Part shown: positions 36,832 through 46,373 of the stretch, in pieces
Numbering within the stretch: the first letter of the stretch is position 1
How the letters are laid out: each line of letters starts with the position of its first letter
Assembly: GCF_900156155.1 (NCBI RefSeq)
Contig: NZ_FTMD01000021.1
Coordinates: 1-64,000 of the forward strand
DNA: 64,000 nucleotides
From: Aromatoleum tolulyticum
Lineage (GTDB): Bacteria > Pseudomonadota > Gammaproteobacteria > Burkholderiales > Rhodocyclaceae
Reading direction: 5' to 3'
The notes under the pieces: model-generated
The model's database searches: none
What the model saw: the letters and a program-made list of their open reading frames with translations, nothing else
What the model was told of the DNA's origin: nothing
Position numbers and translations under genes: made by a program

Positions 36832-38547
36832 ATGAATCGCCTTATCTCCTTGTTCGCTTCCGGTCTGGGACTGACTGTCGCGCTGGCCTTCCCGGCCCCT
36901 GCGCAGGCCGCCCCCGCCCCTGACGAGGCGGCCGCCGCTGCCTCGCTGCCCGCCCAGGAACTCAGCGCGCGCACCCTGTATACCTTCCTGCTGGCCGAAA
37001 TCGCCGGCGCGCGCGGCGAAATCGGCATCGCCGTGCAGGCCTACGCCGACCTCGCACAGCGCACCCGTGACCCGCGCATCGCCCGCCGGGCGATGGAAAT
37101 CGCGCTGTTCGCGCGCGACATGCCCGCGGCGGTCGAAGCCGCCCGCATCTGGTCCGAAACCGAACCGGGCTCCGACGAGGCGCGCCGCATCCTCGCGGGC
37201 CTGCTCGCGGGCGGCGACGGCCAGCTCGAACAGGTGCAGACCCAGCTCGCCCGCCTGCTCGCGCAGTCGCCCGAAAACGTCGACAACCACCTGATGGGAC
37301 TCAACCGCGCCTTCTCGCGCGTGCAGGACAAGGAAGCCGTCAAGGGCATCGTGATGCGCCTGACGGAGCCCTACACGAGCCATCCGGAAGCCCACTTCGC
37401 CCGCGCCCAGGCCGCCGTCGGAGCCGGCGACATGATGGAATCCGTCGCCTCGATCGACACCGCGCTGCGCCTGCGCCCGGACTGGGAGCCGGCCATCCTG
37501 TTCAAGGCGCAGCTCCTGTCGCAGTCCGGCGCGATGCAGGAGGCCACGAAGCTCGTCCGTGAATACCTCGAACGCCACCCCGACAGCCGCAACGCCCGCC
37601 TCGCCCATGCGCGCGCGCTGGTGTCGACGCGCCAGTTCGAGGCCGCGCGCAAGGAATTCCGCCAGCTCCTCGACGGCGCCCCCGACGACCGCGAGCTGAT
37701 GTACGCCGTGGGCCTGCTGTCGGCCCAGCTCGAAGACTACGACACCGCGACGACCCAGCTCGAACGCGCGCTGAACGCCGGCCATCCCGACGGCGACAGC
37801 ATCCGCCTCAACCTCGGCCAGGTCGCGGAAAGGCGCAAGGACAGCGAAACGGCCCTGCGCTGGTACCGCGCCGTCGAACCGGGGCCGCAGCACTTCGACG
37901 CCCAGCTGCGCGTCGCGTCGGTGCTCGCACGCGACGGCAAGCTCAAGGAAGCGCGCGAGCACCTGCGCGGCGTCAAGGCCGATGAGCCCGAGCGCAAACG
38001 CCTGCTGCTCGCCGAAGCGCAACTCCTGCGCAGCGCCGGCAAGGAGGCCGAAGCCTTCGACCTCATCGACGGCGCGCTGCGCGACAACGCCGACGACACC
38101 GATCTGCTGTACGAGTCGTCGATGCTCGCCGAGAGCCTGGGCAAGCTCGACATCATGGAAGGGCGGCTGCGCAAGCTGATCGCGCTGCGCCCGGACTTTT
38201 CGCACGCCTACAACGCGCTGGGCTATTCCCTCGCCGATCGCGGCGTGCGCCTCGACGAGGCCGAAGCGCTGATCGTGCGCGCACTCGAACTCACCCCCGA
38301 CGACCCCTTCATCCTCGACAGCATGGGCTGGGTACGCTTCCGTCGCAACGACGCGACCGGCGCCCTCGCCCATCTCGAAAAGGCCTACGGCATACGCCAG
38401 GATCCCGAGATCGCCGCCCATCTCGGTGAAGTCCTGTGGTCCCTCAAGCGCCAATCCGACGCATCGCGCGTGTGGGACGAGGCGCTGAAGAGCAACCCCG
38501 ACAACGATGCGCTGAAGTCGGTCGTCAAGCGCCTGCGCGGCCAATGA
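36832..38547 (+). CDS. Periplasmic TPR-repeat protein
   Basis: The 571-residue protein has a signal peptide (1 to about 25, ending AQA) and is then almost wholly alpha-helical with many TPR-like pairs. Clear examples are AYNALGYSLADRGVRLDEAE followed by ALIVRALELTPDDPFILDSM. TPR proteins act as docking scaffolds. Its stop overlaps the lolB ATG (ATGA), and this TPR-lolB-ispE order is usual in betaproteobacteria, which suggests a job in envelope biogenesis. No partner protein can be named from sequence. The start at 36832 has no strong Shine-Dalgarno but gives the signal peptide. Confidence 0.85.
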   Translation: MNRLISLFASGLGLTVALAFPAPAQAAPAPDEAAAAASLPAQELSARTLYTFLLAEIAGARGEIGIAVQAYADLAQRTRDPRIARRAMEIALFARDMPAAVEAARIWSETEPGSDEARRILAGLLAGGDGQLEQVQTQLARLLAQSPENVDNHLMGLNRAFSRVQDKEAVKGIVMRLTEPYTSHPEAHFARAQAAVGAGDMMESVASIDTALRLRPDWEPAILFKAQLLSQSGAMQEATKLVREYLERHPDSRNARLAHARALVSTRQFEAARKEFRQLLDGAPDDRELMYAVGLLSAQLEDYDTATTQLERALNAGHPDGDSIRLNLGQVAERRKDSETALRWYRAVEPGPQHFDAQLRVASVLARDGKLKEAREHLRGVKADEPERKRLLLAEAQLLRSAGKEAEAFDLIDGALRDNADDTDLLYESSMLAESLGKLDIMEGRLRKLIALRPDFSHAYNALGYSLADRGVRLDEAEALIVRALELTPDDPFILDSMGWVRFRRNDATGALAHLEKAYGIRQDPEIAAHLGEVLWSLKRQSDASRVWDEALKSNPDNDALKSVVKRLRGQ

Positions 38548-39134
38548 AGCGCACCGCATCCCGGACAGCCGGACGCGCTGTCGCCGCCGCGCTCGCCACG
38601 CTGCTCCTGGCCGGCTGCGCGAGCCAGGCCATGCGCGGCCTCACCGCCGCCCCGCGCCCCGTGGCCAGCGCGTTCGAACTCGAAGGACGCCTTGCCGCCA
38701 GTGACGGCGAACGGGCCGCGAACGGCTCCCTGACGTGGTCGCACACGCCGGTCGCCGACGAATGGACCGTGTACAGCCCCCTCGGCCAGATCGTGGGCCA
38801 GCTCGTGCGCACCCCGCGCGGCGCGATGCTGCTCACCGCCGACGGCCGCACGGAACAGGCCGAAGACGCCGACGCCATCCTGCCGCGCCTGCTGGGCGTT
38901 CCCGCACCGATCGACGGGCTGCAGCACTGGGTCCAGGCCTCCACGCGCCCCGGCGCGCGCGTGCTGAGCCTGGACGAGGCAGGCCGCCCGACGCGCATCG
39001 CCGACGCCGGCTGGATCATCGACTACACCGAGTACGCCGGCCCCGCGGCCGACGCCGCTCCACGCCGCATCGACGCGGCCTGGGGCGACGCGCGCATCCG
39101 GCTCGTCATCGACCAATGGACACCCCGCCGTTGA
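38544..39134 (+). CDS. lolB: Outer-membrane lipoprotein insertion factor LolB
   Basis: The 196-residue protein has a lipoprotein signal (basic start, hydrophobic core, lipobox LLAGC with the lipidated Cys near residue 25) and the LolB pattern: [35 protein letters not shown], and the C-terminal [11 protein letters not shown] and RIRLVIDQW. LolB accepts lipoproteins from LolA and inserts them in the outer membrane. It overlaps the TPR gene by four bases and ispE by nineteen, so the three are translated from one message. Confidence 0.9.
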   Translation: MKRTASRTAGRAVAAALATLLLAGCASQAMRGLTAAPRPVASAFELEGRLAASDGERAANGSLTWSHTPVADEWTVYSPLGQIVGQLVRTPRGAMLLTADGRTEQAEDADAILPRLLGVPAPIDGLQHWVQASTRPGARVLSLDEAGRPTRIADAGWIIDYTEYAGPAADAAPRRIDAAWGDARIRLVIDQWTPRR

Positions 39135-39970
39135 TCCGCCTCGAACGCTGCCCCGCACCGGCCAAGCTGAACCTCTTCCTGCACGTCGTCGGTCGCCGTG
39201 CCGACGGCTACCATCTGCTGCAGACCGCCTTCCGCATGCTCGACTGGGGCGACAGCCTCACGTTCGCACTGCGCGCGGACGGTGCCGTGCATCGCACGAC
39301 GGAAGTGGCGGGCGTGCCCGAAAAGCAGGATCTCGTCGTGCGCGCAGGCCGGCTGCTGCAACAGGCGAGCGGCTGCCGCCACGGCGCCGACATCGCGATC
39401 GACAAGCGCCTGCCGATGGGCGGCGGCCTGGGCGGCGGCAGCTCGGACGCCGCCACGACCCTGATCGCCCTCAACCGCCTGTGGGGAACCGGCCTGAGCC
39501 GCGCCGCCCTGGCGAAACTCGGCCTGCAGCTCGGCGCCGACGTCCCCTTCTTCATCTTCGGACGCGACGCCTTCGCCGAGGGCGTGGGGGAGGAACTGCA
39601 GCCGCTGACGCTGCCGCCGGCGTGGTACGTGGTCGTCGCGCCCCCGGTCCTGGTGCCCACCGCCGAAATTTTCCGCGCGGAGGAGTTGACGCGCGATACG
39701 GGACCCATCAGAATAACGGACTTCGCAGCAAGCACCACCCGCAACGATCTGCAAGCAGTAGCATGCAATCGGTATCCCGAGGTCGGTGCTGCAATCGAGT
39801 GGCTGGCGCAGTTTGCGCCCGCGCGGATGACCGGGTCAGGCGCCTGCGTGTTTGCCGAGGTTGGCAGCGAGATGGAAGCGAAAGACATCGTCGAAAAGTG
39901 CCCAGCGCCGATGCGGGCATGGAAGGCGAAAAGTCTGGCAAGACATCCGCTGAGCGACTGGCTCGATTGA
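39116..39970 (+). CDS. ispE: 4-(cytidine 5'-diphospho)-2-C-methylerythritol kinase
   Basis: The 284-residue GHMP kinase begins with the IspE motif [20 protein letters not shown], in which the Lys and Asp-Gly-Tyr contact the substrate. The ATP-binding loop [18 protein letters not shown] is near 95-112, and [13 protein letters not shown] is near the C-terminus. It performs the fourth step of the MEP isoprenoid pathway. The ATG at 39116 lies inside lolB. The tRNA-Gln gene begins only 19 bases after its stop, with no promoter between, so the tRNA is probably cut from the same transcript. Confidence 0.95.
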   Translation: MDTPPLIRLERCPAPAKLNLFLHVVGRRADGYHLLQTAFRMLDWGDSLTFALRADGAVHRTTEVAGVPEKQDLVVRAGRLLQQASGCRHGADIAIDKRLPMGGGLGGGSSDAATTLIALNRLWGTGLSRAALAKLGLQLGADVPFFIFGRDAFAEGVGEELQPLTLPPAWYVVVAPPVLVPTAEIFRAEELTRDTGPIRITDFAASTTRNDLQAVACNRYPEVGAAIEWLAQFAPARMTGSGACVFAEVGSEMEAKDIVEKCPAPMRAWKAKSLARHPLSDWLD

Positions 39971-39989
39971 GCGGGCGAAAAAGTTTTAT

Positions 39990-40066
39990 TGGGGAGTCGC
40001 CAAGTTGGTCAAGGCACCGGATTTTGATTCCGGCATTCGAAGGTTCGAATCCTTCTTCCCCAGCCA
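39990..40066 (+). tRNA. tRNA-Gln (anticodon TTG)
   Basis: A complete 77-base tRNA, including encoded CCA (40064-40066), folds with acceptor stem TGGGGAG/TTCCCCA. The T arm is AAGG-TTCGAAT-CCTT. The anticodon stem is CCGGA/TCCGG (40017-40021 and 40029-40033), with loop TTTTGAT carrying anticodon TTG at 40024-40026, which reads CAA/CAG as glutamine. It sits between ispE and prs, a conserved arrangement in betaproteobacteria. Confidence 0.97.
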
Positions 40067-40072
40067 ACATAT

Positions 40073-40106
40073 TCGGGCAGGCCTCGCGCCTGCCCGAGTC
40101 GTTTTT
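40073..40106 (+). terminator. Terminator or attenuator between tRNA-Gln and prs
   Basis: TCGGGCAGGC (40073-40082) and GCCTGCCCGA (40088-40097) form a ten-base-pair stem with a five-base loop, followed after four bases by TTTTT (40102-40106). It should end the tRNA transcript. prs starts only 35 bases further on, so either read-through or a promoter overlapping this structure must supply prs. Confidence 0.85.
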
Positions 40107-40141
40107 ACCCTCGCCATTCTAGCGGCATCGGAGATTCGGAC

Positions 40142-41092
40142 ATGGCCTACGGCAGCCTGATGGTCTTCACCGGCAACGCCAACCCCAAACTCGCGGCGGA
40201 TGTCGTTCGCAGACTGGGCATTTCCATCGGCTCGGCCACGGTGGGCCGCTTCTCCGACGGCGAGGTCAACGTCGAACTGCTCGAAAACGTGCGCGGCAAG
40301 GATGTCTTCATCCTCCAGCCGACCTGCACGCCGACGAACGAAAACCTGATGGAACTGGTGGTCCTCGTCGATGCCCTGAAGCGCGCATCGGCCGGCCGCA
40401 TCACCGCCGCCATCCCCTACTTCGGCTACGCCCGCCAGGACCGCCGCCCGCGTTCCGCGCGCGTGCCGATCACCGCGAAGGTCGTCGCCAACATGCTGCA
40501 GGCCGTCGGAGTCCAGCGCCTGCTCACCATGGACCTGCACGCCGACCAGATCCAGGGCTTCTTCGACATCCCGGTCGACAACGTCTATGCCGCGCCGGTG
40601 CTGCTCGCCGACCTCGACAAGCAGAAGTACGACGACCTGCTGGTCGTCTCGCCCGACGTCGGCGGTGTCGTCCGTGCCCGCGCCTTCGCGAAGCGCATGG
40701 AGTGCGACCTGGCGATCATCGACAAGCGCCGTCCCAAGGCCAACGTCTCCGAGGTGATGAACATCATCGGCGAGGTCAAGGACCGCACCTGCGTGATCAT
40801 GGACGACATCGTCGATACCGCCGGCACGCTATGCAAGGCCGCCACTGCGCTGAAGGAACACGGCGCCCGTCGCGTGCTCGCCTACTGCACGCACGCCGTG
40901 CTGTCCGGCGCGGCGATTTCGCGCGTCTCCGAATCCGATCTCGACGAACTGGTCGTCACCGACACCATCCCGCTGCGCGACGACGCCAAGGCCTGTCCGC
41001 GCATCCGCCAGGTCTCGGTCGCCTCGCTGCTCGCCGACACGATGCTGCGCATCAGCAACGAAGAGTCGGTCAGCTCGCTGTTCATGGAATGA
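40142..41092 (+). CDS. prs: Ribose-phosphate pyrophosphokinase
   Basis: The 316-residue class I PRPP synthetase has [15 protein letters not shown] at the start, the metal site [13 protein letters not shown] near 130-142, the flexible-loop motif [17 protein letters not shown], and the PRPP-binding loop [12 protein letters not shown] near 219-230. It makes PRPP for nucleotide, histidine, tryptophan and NAD synthesis. GGAG lies eight bases before the ATG. Neighbours rplY and pth follow in the same direction, a conserved run. Confidence 0.96.
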   Translation: MAYGSLMVFTGNANPKLAADVVRRLGISIGSATVGRFSDGEVNVELLENVRGKDVFILQPTCTPTNENLMELVVLVDALKRASAGRITAAIPYFGYARQDRRPRSARVPITAKVVANMLQAVGVQRLLTMDLHADQIQGFFDIPVDNVYAAPVLLADLDKQKYDDLLVVSPDVGGVVRARAFAKRMECDLAIIDKRRPKANVSEVMNIIGEVKDRTCVIMDDIVDTAGTLCKAATALKEHGARRVLAYCTHAVLSGAAISRVSESDLDELVVTDTIPLRDDAKACPRIRQVSVASLLADTMLRISNEESVSSLFME

Positions 41093-41169
41093 ATTTCGTC
41101 CCCGGGAGTTCCGGGGATTCAACCCATCCGTCTGGTCGCGGACGGATCGTTTCAACCAGGAGTATCACC

Positions 41170-41772
41170 ATGCAGATCCAATTCAAGGCCACCAAGCGCG
41201 TGGAACAGGGCACGGGTGCGAGCCGCCGCCTGCGTCGCGCCGGCCAGATCCCGGGCATCATCTACGGCTCGGGCGACGTCGAGACCATCGCACTGGACCA
41301 CAACGAGCTGTACCACCTGCTGCGCAAGGAAGCCTTCCACGCGTCGATCCTGTCGGTCGACGTCGACGGCGCGAAGCAGGCTGTGCTGCTGCGTGACACC
41401 CAATGGCATCCGTTCCGCCAGCAGATCCTGCACCTGGACTTCCAGCGCGTCGATGCGAGCCAGAAGATCCACCTCAAGGTGCCGCTGCACTTCGCGAACG
41501 GCGAGGCGAGCCCGGCCGTCAAGCTCGGCGGCTGCATGATTTCGCACACCATCACCGAAGTCGACGTGCAGTGCCTGCCGGGCAACCTGCCGGAGTTCAT
41601 CGAAGTCGATCTGGCGAACCTGCAGGCCGGCGAGTCGATCCACGTATCGCAGCTCCCGCTGCCGGCCGGCGTCGAGCTGGTTGCGCACGGCGAAGGCGAC
41701 CCGGTCGTTGCGACCGCAGTCACCGTCAAGGGCGCTGTCGCTGAAGAAGGCGCCGAAGGCGCAGCCGCCTGA
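41170..41772 (+). CDS. rplY: 50S ribosomal protein L25 (Ctc form)
   Basis: The 200-residue protein is the long, Ctc-type L25 with an N-terminal 5S-rRNA-binding domain (1-95; [17 protein letters not shown]) and a C-terminal beta domain (100-190; [21 protein letters not shown]). The tail is Ala/Glu-rich. It binds 5S rRNA in the large subunit, and the Ctc form is stress-linked in some bacteria. AGGAG lies eight bases before the ATG at 41170. It is co-oriented with prs (77-base gap) and pth (48-base gap). Confidence 0.95.
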   Translation: MQIQFKATKRVEQGTGASRRLRRAGQIPGIIYGSGDVETIALDHNELYHLLRKEAFHASILSVDVDGAKQAVLLRDTQWHPFRQQILHLDFQRVDASQKIHLKVPLHFANGEASPAVKLGGCMISHTITEVDVQCLPGNLPEFIEVDLANLQAGESIHVSQLPLPAGVELVAHGEGDPVVATAVTVKGAVAEEGAEGAAA

Positions 41773-41820
41773 GGCTGACGCCTCGGGACGCAGCGCCGGG
41801 ATGACGCAGGAACCGACACG

Positions 41821-42441
41821 ATGAGCGCCGCAGCACCGCGTCTCATCGTCGGCCTCGGCAACCCCGGCGCCGAATACACCGAGACCCGGCACAATGCCGG
41901 GTTTTGGTTTTGTGAGCGCCTCGCCGACCAGCTCGGCGTGCGCTTCAATCACGAATCCCGTTTCCACGGTCTGGTCGCCAATGCGCGCGACGCCGGCGTG
42001 TGGCTGCTGATGCCGCAGACCTTCATGAACCGCTCGGGCCAGGCCATCGGCGCGCTCGCGCGTTTCTACCGCATCACTCCGGCCGAAATCCTCGTCGTGC
42101 ATGACGAACTCGATATCCCCCCCGGGCAGCTGCGCCTGAAGTTCGGCGGCGGACTCGGCGGACACAACGGCCTCAAGGACACCTCGGCCCACCTCAACAC
42201 GAACGACTACTGGCGCCTGCGCATCGGCATCGGCCATCCCGGCGACCGCAACGAGGTCGTAAACTTCGTCCTGAAACCCGCGCGCCGCGAGGAACAGGTG
42301 CTGATCGACGAAGCCATGGAACGCGCCCTCGCGACCTGGCCGATGATCGCCCGCGGCGAGTGGAACACCGCCAGCACCCGAATCAACGCCCGCCCGGCCG
42401 CGCCGAAGCCGGCAAAACCCAAGGAAGAACCCCGCCCATGA
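41821..42441 (+). CDS. pth: Peptidyl-tRNA hydrolase
   Basis: The 206-residue enzyme has the Pth motifs: [20 protein letters not shown] with the catalytic His near residue 24, [33 protein letters not shown] and GGHNGLKD. It recycles peptidyl-tRNAs that fall off the ribosome. A short Pro/Lys-rich tail follows the fold. AGGAA precedes the ATG. Its stop overlaps the ychF ATG (ATGA), the common pth-ychF pair. Confidence 0.96.
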   Translation: MSAAAPRLIVGLGNPGAEYTETRHNAGFWFCERLADQLGVRFNHESRFHGLVANARDAGVWLLMPQTFMNRSGQAIGALARFYRITPAEILVVHDELDIPPGQLRLKFGGGLGGHNGLKDTSAHLNTNDYWRLRIGIGHPGDRNEVVNFVLKPARREEQVLIDEAMERALATWPMIARGEWNTASTRINARPAAPKPAKPKEEPRP

Positions 42442-43529
42442 GCCTCAAATGCGGCATCGTCGGCCTGCCCAACGTCGGCAAGTCGACCCTGTTCAACGCG
42501 CTGACGAAAGCCGGCATCGAAGCGGCCAACTACCCCTTCTGCACGATCGAGCCCAACGTCGGCATCGTCGAAGTGCCCGATCCGCGCCTCGCCGCGCTGT
42601 CGGAGATCGTCAAGCCGCAGAGGATCCAGCCCGCGATCGTCGAGTTCGTCGACATCGCCGGCCTGGTCGCGGGCGCCTCCAAGGGTGAAGGCCTGGGCAA
42701 CCAGTTCCTCGCCAACATCCGCGAGACCGACGCGATCGTCCACGTGGTGCGCTGCTTCGCCGACGACAACGTCGTGCACGTCTCCGGCAGCGTCGATCCG
42801 ATCCGCGACATCGAGATCATCGACACCGAACTTGCGCTCGCCGACATGGCCACCGTCGAAAAGGCCGTGAACCGCTACAAGCGCCCGGCCGCCGCCGGCG
42901 ACAAGGACGCCAAGATCCTCGTCGCAGTGCTCGAGAAGTGCCTCGCCCAGCTCAACGAGGCGAAGCCGGTGCGCGCACTGGACCTCAGCAAGGAAGAATG
43001 GGCGAGCATCAAGCCCTTCTGCCTGATCACTGCAAAGCCGGTGCTGTACGCGGCCAACGTCGCCGAGGACGGCTTCGAGAACAACCCGCATCTGGACGCC
43101 GTGCGCGCCCACGCGGCCGCCGAAGGCGCCCAGGTCGTCGCGCTGTGCGCTGCGATCGAGGCCGAGATCGCCGACCTCGAGGACGCCGACAAGAAGGACT
43201 TTCTCGAGTCGATGGGCCTCGAGGAACCGGGCCTGGATCGCCTGATCCGCGCCGGCTACACGCTGCTGGGCCTGCAGACCTACTTCACCGCGGGCGTCAA
43301 GGAAGTGCGCGCGTGGACGATCCACGTCGGCGATACGGCCCCGCAGGCCGCAGGCGTGATCCACACCGACTTCGAACGCGGCTTCATCCGCGCGCAGACG
43401 ATCGCCTACGACGACTTCATCGCCTACAAGGGCGAAGCCGGGGCGAAGGAAGCCGGCAAGATGCGCGCCGAAGGCAAGGAATACGTCGTCAAGGACGGCG
43501 ACGTGCTGAATTTCCTGTTCAACGTCTGA
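42438..43529 (+). CDS. ychF: Redox-regulated ATPase YchF (Obg-like)
   Basis: The 363-residue protein has the exact usual YchF length. It begins with P-loop [15 protein letters not shown], then [14 protein letters not shown], switch [21 protein letters not shown], a coiled-coil insertion (about 130-200), and the TGS domain ending [17 protein letters not shown]. YchF binds ATP rather than GTP because the NKxD motif is altered, and it associates with ribosomes. It is the last gene of the prs-rplY-pth-ychF run and is followed by a clear terminator. Confidence 0.96.
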   Translation: MSLKCGIVGLPNVGKSTLFNALTKAGIEAANYPFCTIEPNVGIVEVPDPRLAALSEIVKPQRIQPAIVEFVDIAGLVAGASKGEGLGNQFLANIRETDAIVHVVRCFADDNVVHVSGSVDPIRDIEIIDTELALADMATVEKAVNRYKRPAAAGDKDAKILVAVLEKCLAQLNEAKPVRALDLSKEEWASIKPFCLITAKPVLYAANVAEDGFENNPHLDAVRAHAAAEGAQVVALCAAIEAEIADLEDADKKDFLESMGLEEPGLDRLIRAGYTLLGLQTYFTAGVKEVRAWTIHVGDTAPQAAGVIHTDFERGFIRAQTIAYDDFIAYKGEAGAKEAGKMRAEGKEYVVKDGDVLNFLFNV

Positions 43530-43551
43530 GCCGCCTCGACCCATCACCCGA

Positions 43552-43576
43552 AAAGCCCGGTCCGCCGGGCTTTTTC
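43552..43576 (+). terminator. Bidirectional terminator ychF / rluA
   Basis: AAAAGCCCGG (43552-43561), loop TCCG, and CCGGGCTTTTT (43566-43576) form a stem with an A-run on one side and a T-run on the other. It can end both ychF and the convergent pseudouridine synthase gene, whose stop is 14 bases away. Confidence 0.92.
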
Positions 43577-43589
43577 ATTCAGGGCGAGC

Positions 43590-44234
43590 TCAGAACGGCA
43601 CCGGGCTGACGAACTTCATCCGCTGCTTGGTCTGCGGATGGTCGAAGGCGAGCATCGCCGCGTGCAGGTGCAGCCGCGGGTGGCGCTCGGCGCTTTCCGG
43701 CGGGGCGTAGAGGGTGTCGCCGAGGATCGCGTGGCCGATCGTCATCATATGCACGCGCAGCTGGTGCGAGCGCCCGGTGACGGGCTCGAGTTCGACGCGC
43801 GAGACGGCGTCCGGCCCCGTGCCGCTGCGCTCGACGACGCGGTAGTTCGTGAGCGCGCGCCGGCCGTTCACGGGATCCACCATCTGGCGCGGACGGTTCG
43901 GCCAGTCGACGATCAGCGGCAGGTCGACCTCGCCGTCCTGAGACAGCACATGGCCGTGCACGAGCGCGAAATAGCGCTTATCCACCTCGCGCTTCTCGAA
44001 GGCCATGCTGAGTCGGCGATGCATCTCCGCGCCGCGCGCGAGGACGATGAGGCCCGAGGTGTCGAAGTCCAGCCGGTGGACGATGCGCGCGTCCGGGTAG
44101 CTCGCCTGGATGCGCGCGATCAGGCAATCCTGTTTGTGCTCGCCGCGCCCCGGCACGGACAGCAGTCCGGCGGGCTTTTCGGCGACGATGATGTAGTCGT
44201 CGACATGGACGATCCGGGGTTCGAGATGCGGCAC
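43590..44234 (-). CDS. rluA: RluA family rRNA/tRNA pseudouridine synthase
   Basis: This 214-residue synthase resembles E. coli RluA, which modifies U746 of 23S rRNA and U32 of several tRNAs. It has VAEKPAGLLSVPGRGEHK, the catalytic motif IVHRLDFDTSGLIVLA with the nucleophilic Asp, VDLPLIVDWPNRPRQ (very RluA-like), and PVTGRSHQLRVHM. GTG 44234 gives a length close to RluA. Other in-frame GTGs up to 44315 are possible, and none has a good Shine-Dalgarno, so the N-terminus is uncertain. It is convergent with ychF. Confidence 0.87.
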   Translation of the reverse strand: MPHLEPRIVHVDDYIIVAEKPAGLLSVPGRGEHKQDCLIARIQASYPDARIVHRLDFDTSGLIVLARGAEMHRRLSMAFEKREVDKRYFALVHGHVLSQDGEVDLPLIVDWPNRPRQMVDPVNGRRALTNYRVVERSGTGPDAVSRVELEPVTGRSHQLRVHMMTIGHAILGDTLYAPPESAERHPRLHLHAAMLAFDHPQTKQRMKFVSPVPF

Positions 44235-44304
44235 GGTAATCGAGGCTTGAGAAACGACGGATGCGCGCGGCGCGCGCGACACGATGTGCGATGGAGCGCC
44301 TATT

Positions 44305-44730
44305 CTACCGCCCACCGCGGTTACCGGCCGGACGCTTGCGGAAGGTCCACAGGGCGTTGCCTACGTAGTGCCAGCCGAGCAGGATGGCGGTCGTGACGAT
44401 CTGGGCGATCAGGTAGTGCACGCCGACAAGATCGACGAACAGATACATCAGCAGGGCATTCCAGCACAGCCCCATGCCGGCGATCGCGAGGAAGCGCGGC
44501 AGCGCCTCCGCGTGCGCGCGGTCGGAGCGGAACACCAGGGTGCGATTCATCGTGTAGTTGACCAGCGCGCCGAGCAGGAAGCCCGCGACGGAACCGGCGA
44601 TCGGATCGACGCCGGCACCCTCGACCAGCGCGAGCAGCAGCGCGTAATGGGCCACGGTGCCGATCGCGCCGACGAGCGCGAAGCGCAGGAAGCGACCTGC
44701 GTGGCCGCGCAGACGGTCGGTGTCGCTCAT
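44305..44730 (-). CDS. GtrA-family membrane protein
   Basis: The 141-residue protein has four predicted transmembrane helices and the GtrA pattern: FLRFALVGAIGTVAHYALLL at the start, GFLLGALVNYTMNRTLVFRS in the middle, and a C-terminal Trp/Phe-rich ALWTFRKR. GtrA proteins are thought to flip polyprenyl-phosphate sugars made by a GtrB-type transferase. Such a transferase is encoded two genes upstream, with a GT-C glycosyltransferase between, all overlapping by four bases. The trio therefore forms a lipid-linked sugar transfer unit. Confidence 0.88.
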   Translation of the reverse strand: MSDTDRLRGHAGRFLRFALVGAIGTVAHYALLLALVEGAGVDPIAGSVAGFLLGALVNYTMNRTLVFRSDRAHAEALPRFLAIAGMGLCWNALLMYLFVDLVGVHYLIAQIVTTAILLGWHYVGNALWTFRKRPAGNRGGR

Positions 44731-46373
44731 TGCGGCGGGCGCGGCTCGCGATCGGCGCCGACGAGCATGCGGCGGTCGCGCACGACCGCAAGGGCAACGC
44801 CTTCACGCGAAATCTCGCCGATGATCTTGCCCTTCACCGCCGTATCGCAGTCCATGTGCGTCGGCGACAGGAAGAAGTCCGCCGCGCGCCAGTCGCGCGT
44901 GACCTCCAGCCCCGACGCGAGCCAGGCCGTGCCCTGCACCGACTCGGCGCACACGGCGACGGTCCAGATCCGCGGCGCCACGCCCTCCGCAGCGACGTAG
45001 ACGTTGAGGAGACCGGCAGCCTCACGCAGCGCGTCGCCCCAGTAGTCCTGTTCCCAACGCCCTTCGGTACCGCGCAGACCGCCGGTGAATCCGTTGTACG
45101 CGACGTACTCGTAGGGATGCAGGCGCACGAGGGTGAGGAGGTGGGTCGCGGCCAGCAGGCCGCAGCCCGCGACCGCGGCGAGCCGCGCCTTGGGCCAGCG
45201 CGACGCGCGGGCCGCGGTCGCGACCAGGCCGGCGGCGGCAAGCACCGCCAGCGGCGGCAGCAGGAAGGTGAAATGCCGGATGCCGTTGTAGAGCGGCGGT
45301 GCGGCGAGCAGCGTATAGGCGAGCGGAAACGCCGCGGCGAGCGTCACGGGGAGCCAGCGCAGGGCCTGCGCACGCGCGGGTGCCGACGCGAACAGGCCGG
45401 GCAGCACGCGCAATCCGCTCAACGCGGCGAGCGCGATGCCGAGCAGGAACAGTTCCGGCAGGCGCACGAGCAGGTAGCTCGCGAGGTAACGGCCGGGCAC
45501 GTCGCCGTTCTTCATCACCGCCCCGTCGAGGATCGTGTACAGCTCGAACGAGAAGCGCGAGAAGGTCGTCATCGCCTTCACGAGGTTGCCGCCCGACTGG
45601 ACCGCCCACGGCCAGAAGAGGCCCAGCAGCGCGAACGCGAGCGCCGCCGCGGGCAGCAGCGCAAGGACCGCGCGGCGCAGCACGGCCAGCCGTCCACGCA
45701 GATCCTCGCCGTTCAGCCAGGCCGCGGCGAGCACGGCGACGCCGAGGTAGAACACCGCGAACACGGCACCGACGCGCAGGCCGAAGGCGCAGCCGATCGC
45801 GATGCCGAGACCGACGAGGTCGCCCGCCTTCACCGCCGGCAGACGGGCCGCGAAGCGCGTCGTGAAATACAGCGACCACACCATCGTCGTCGCGAAGGGC
45901 ACGTCCTTGGTGTGCGTGAACATCGCACCGGACCACGCCCCGGTGAGGGCGAGCAGCACCAGCGCGACCAGCCCCGCGGCCTCGCCCAGCAGCAGGCGCG
46001 CGAGCAGCCAGGTCCCGGCCAGGCCGAGCACGCCGAAGCCGGCCGACAGCAGGTGGCGCAGGTCCCACACGTTCAGCGGCACGATGCGTTCGAGCGCTGC
46101 GGCGATCAGGTCGAAGAGGCCGCCGTAGAGATAGAGGTTCTTGTACGCGAAGGCGCTGCGGTCGGCGAAGCCCGAAGCATAGAAGTCGAGCAGCAGGCGC
46201 CCGTAGACGTGCTGCACTTCCTCGTCGTTGCTGATGCCGTGCTGGTCGAACGAGAACAGCACGTAGGCGCCGAGGACGGCGAAGACGACCAGCGCGAGGC
46301 GGAAGGCGAACTGCGGCGACAGCAGGCCTGCGGACGCGATCGGCGCGCCCGGAGCGACCGCGGGAGCGCTCAC
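44727..46373 (-). CDS. GT-C (GT39-like) membrane glycosyltransferase
   Basis: This 548-residue protein has about ten or more hydrophobic helices. After the first comes SNDEEVQHVYGRLLLDFYAS, the position of the acidic catalytic motif in GT-C transferases, and THTKDVPFATTMVWSLYF follows, typical of GT39/PMT-like enzymes. A soluble C-terminal part (about 455-548) lies after the last helix. It should transfer a sugar from a polyprenyl-phosphate donor on the periplasmic face. GTG 46373 overlaps the TGA of the GT2 gene (GTGA), and its stop overlaps gtrA. The acceptor is unknown. Confidence 0.82.
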   Translation of the reverse strand: MSAPAVAPGAPIASAGLLSPQFAFRLALVVFAVLGAYVLFSFDQHGISNDEEVQHVYGRLLLDFYASGFADRSAFAYKNLYLYGGLFDLIAAALERIVPLNVWDLRHLLSAGFGVLGLAGTWLLARLLLGEAAGLVALVLLALTGAWSGAMFTHTKDVPFATTMVWSLYFTTRFAARLPAVKAGDLVGLGIAIGCAFGLRVGAVFAVFYLGVAVLAAAWLNGEDLRGRLAVLRRAVLALLPAAALAFALLGLFWPWAVQSGGNLVKAMTTFSRFSFELYTILDGAVMKNGDVPGRYLASYLLVRLPELFLLGIALAALSGLRVLPGLFASAPARAQALRWLPVTLAAAFPLAYTLLAAPPLYNGIRHFTFLLPPLAVLAAAGLVATAARASRWPKARLAAVAGCGLLAATHLLTLVRLHPYEYVAYNGFTGGLRGTEGRWEQDYWGDALREAAGLLNVYVAAEGVAPRIWTVAVCAESVQGTAWLASGLEVTRDWRAADFFLSPTHMDCDTAVKGKIIGEISREGVALAVVRDRRMLVGADREPRPPQ

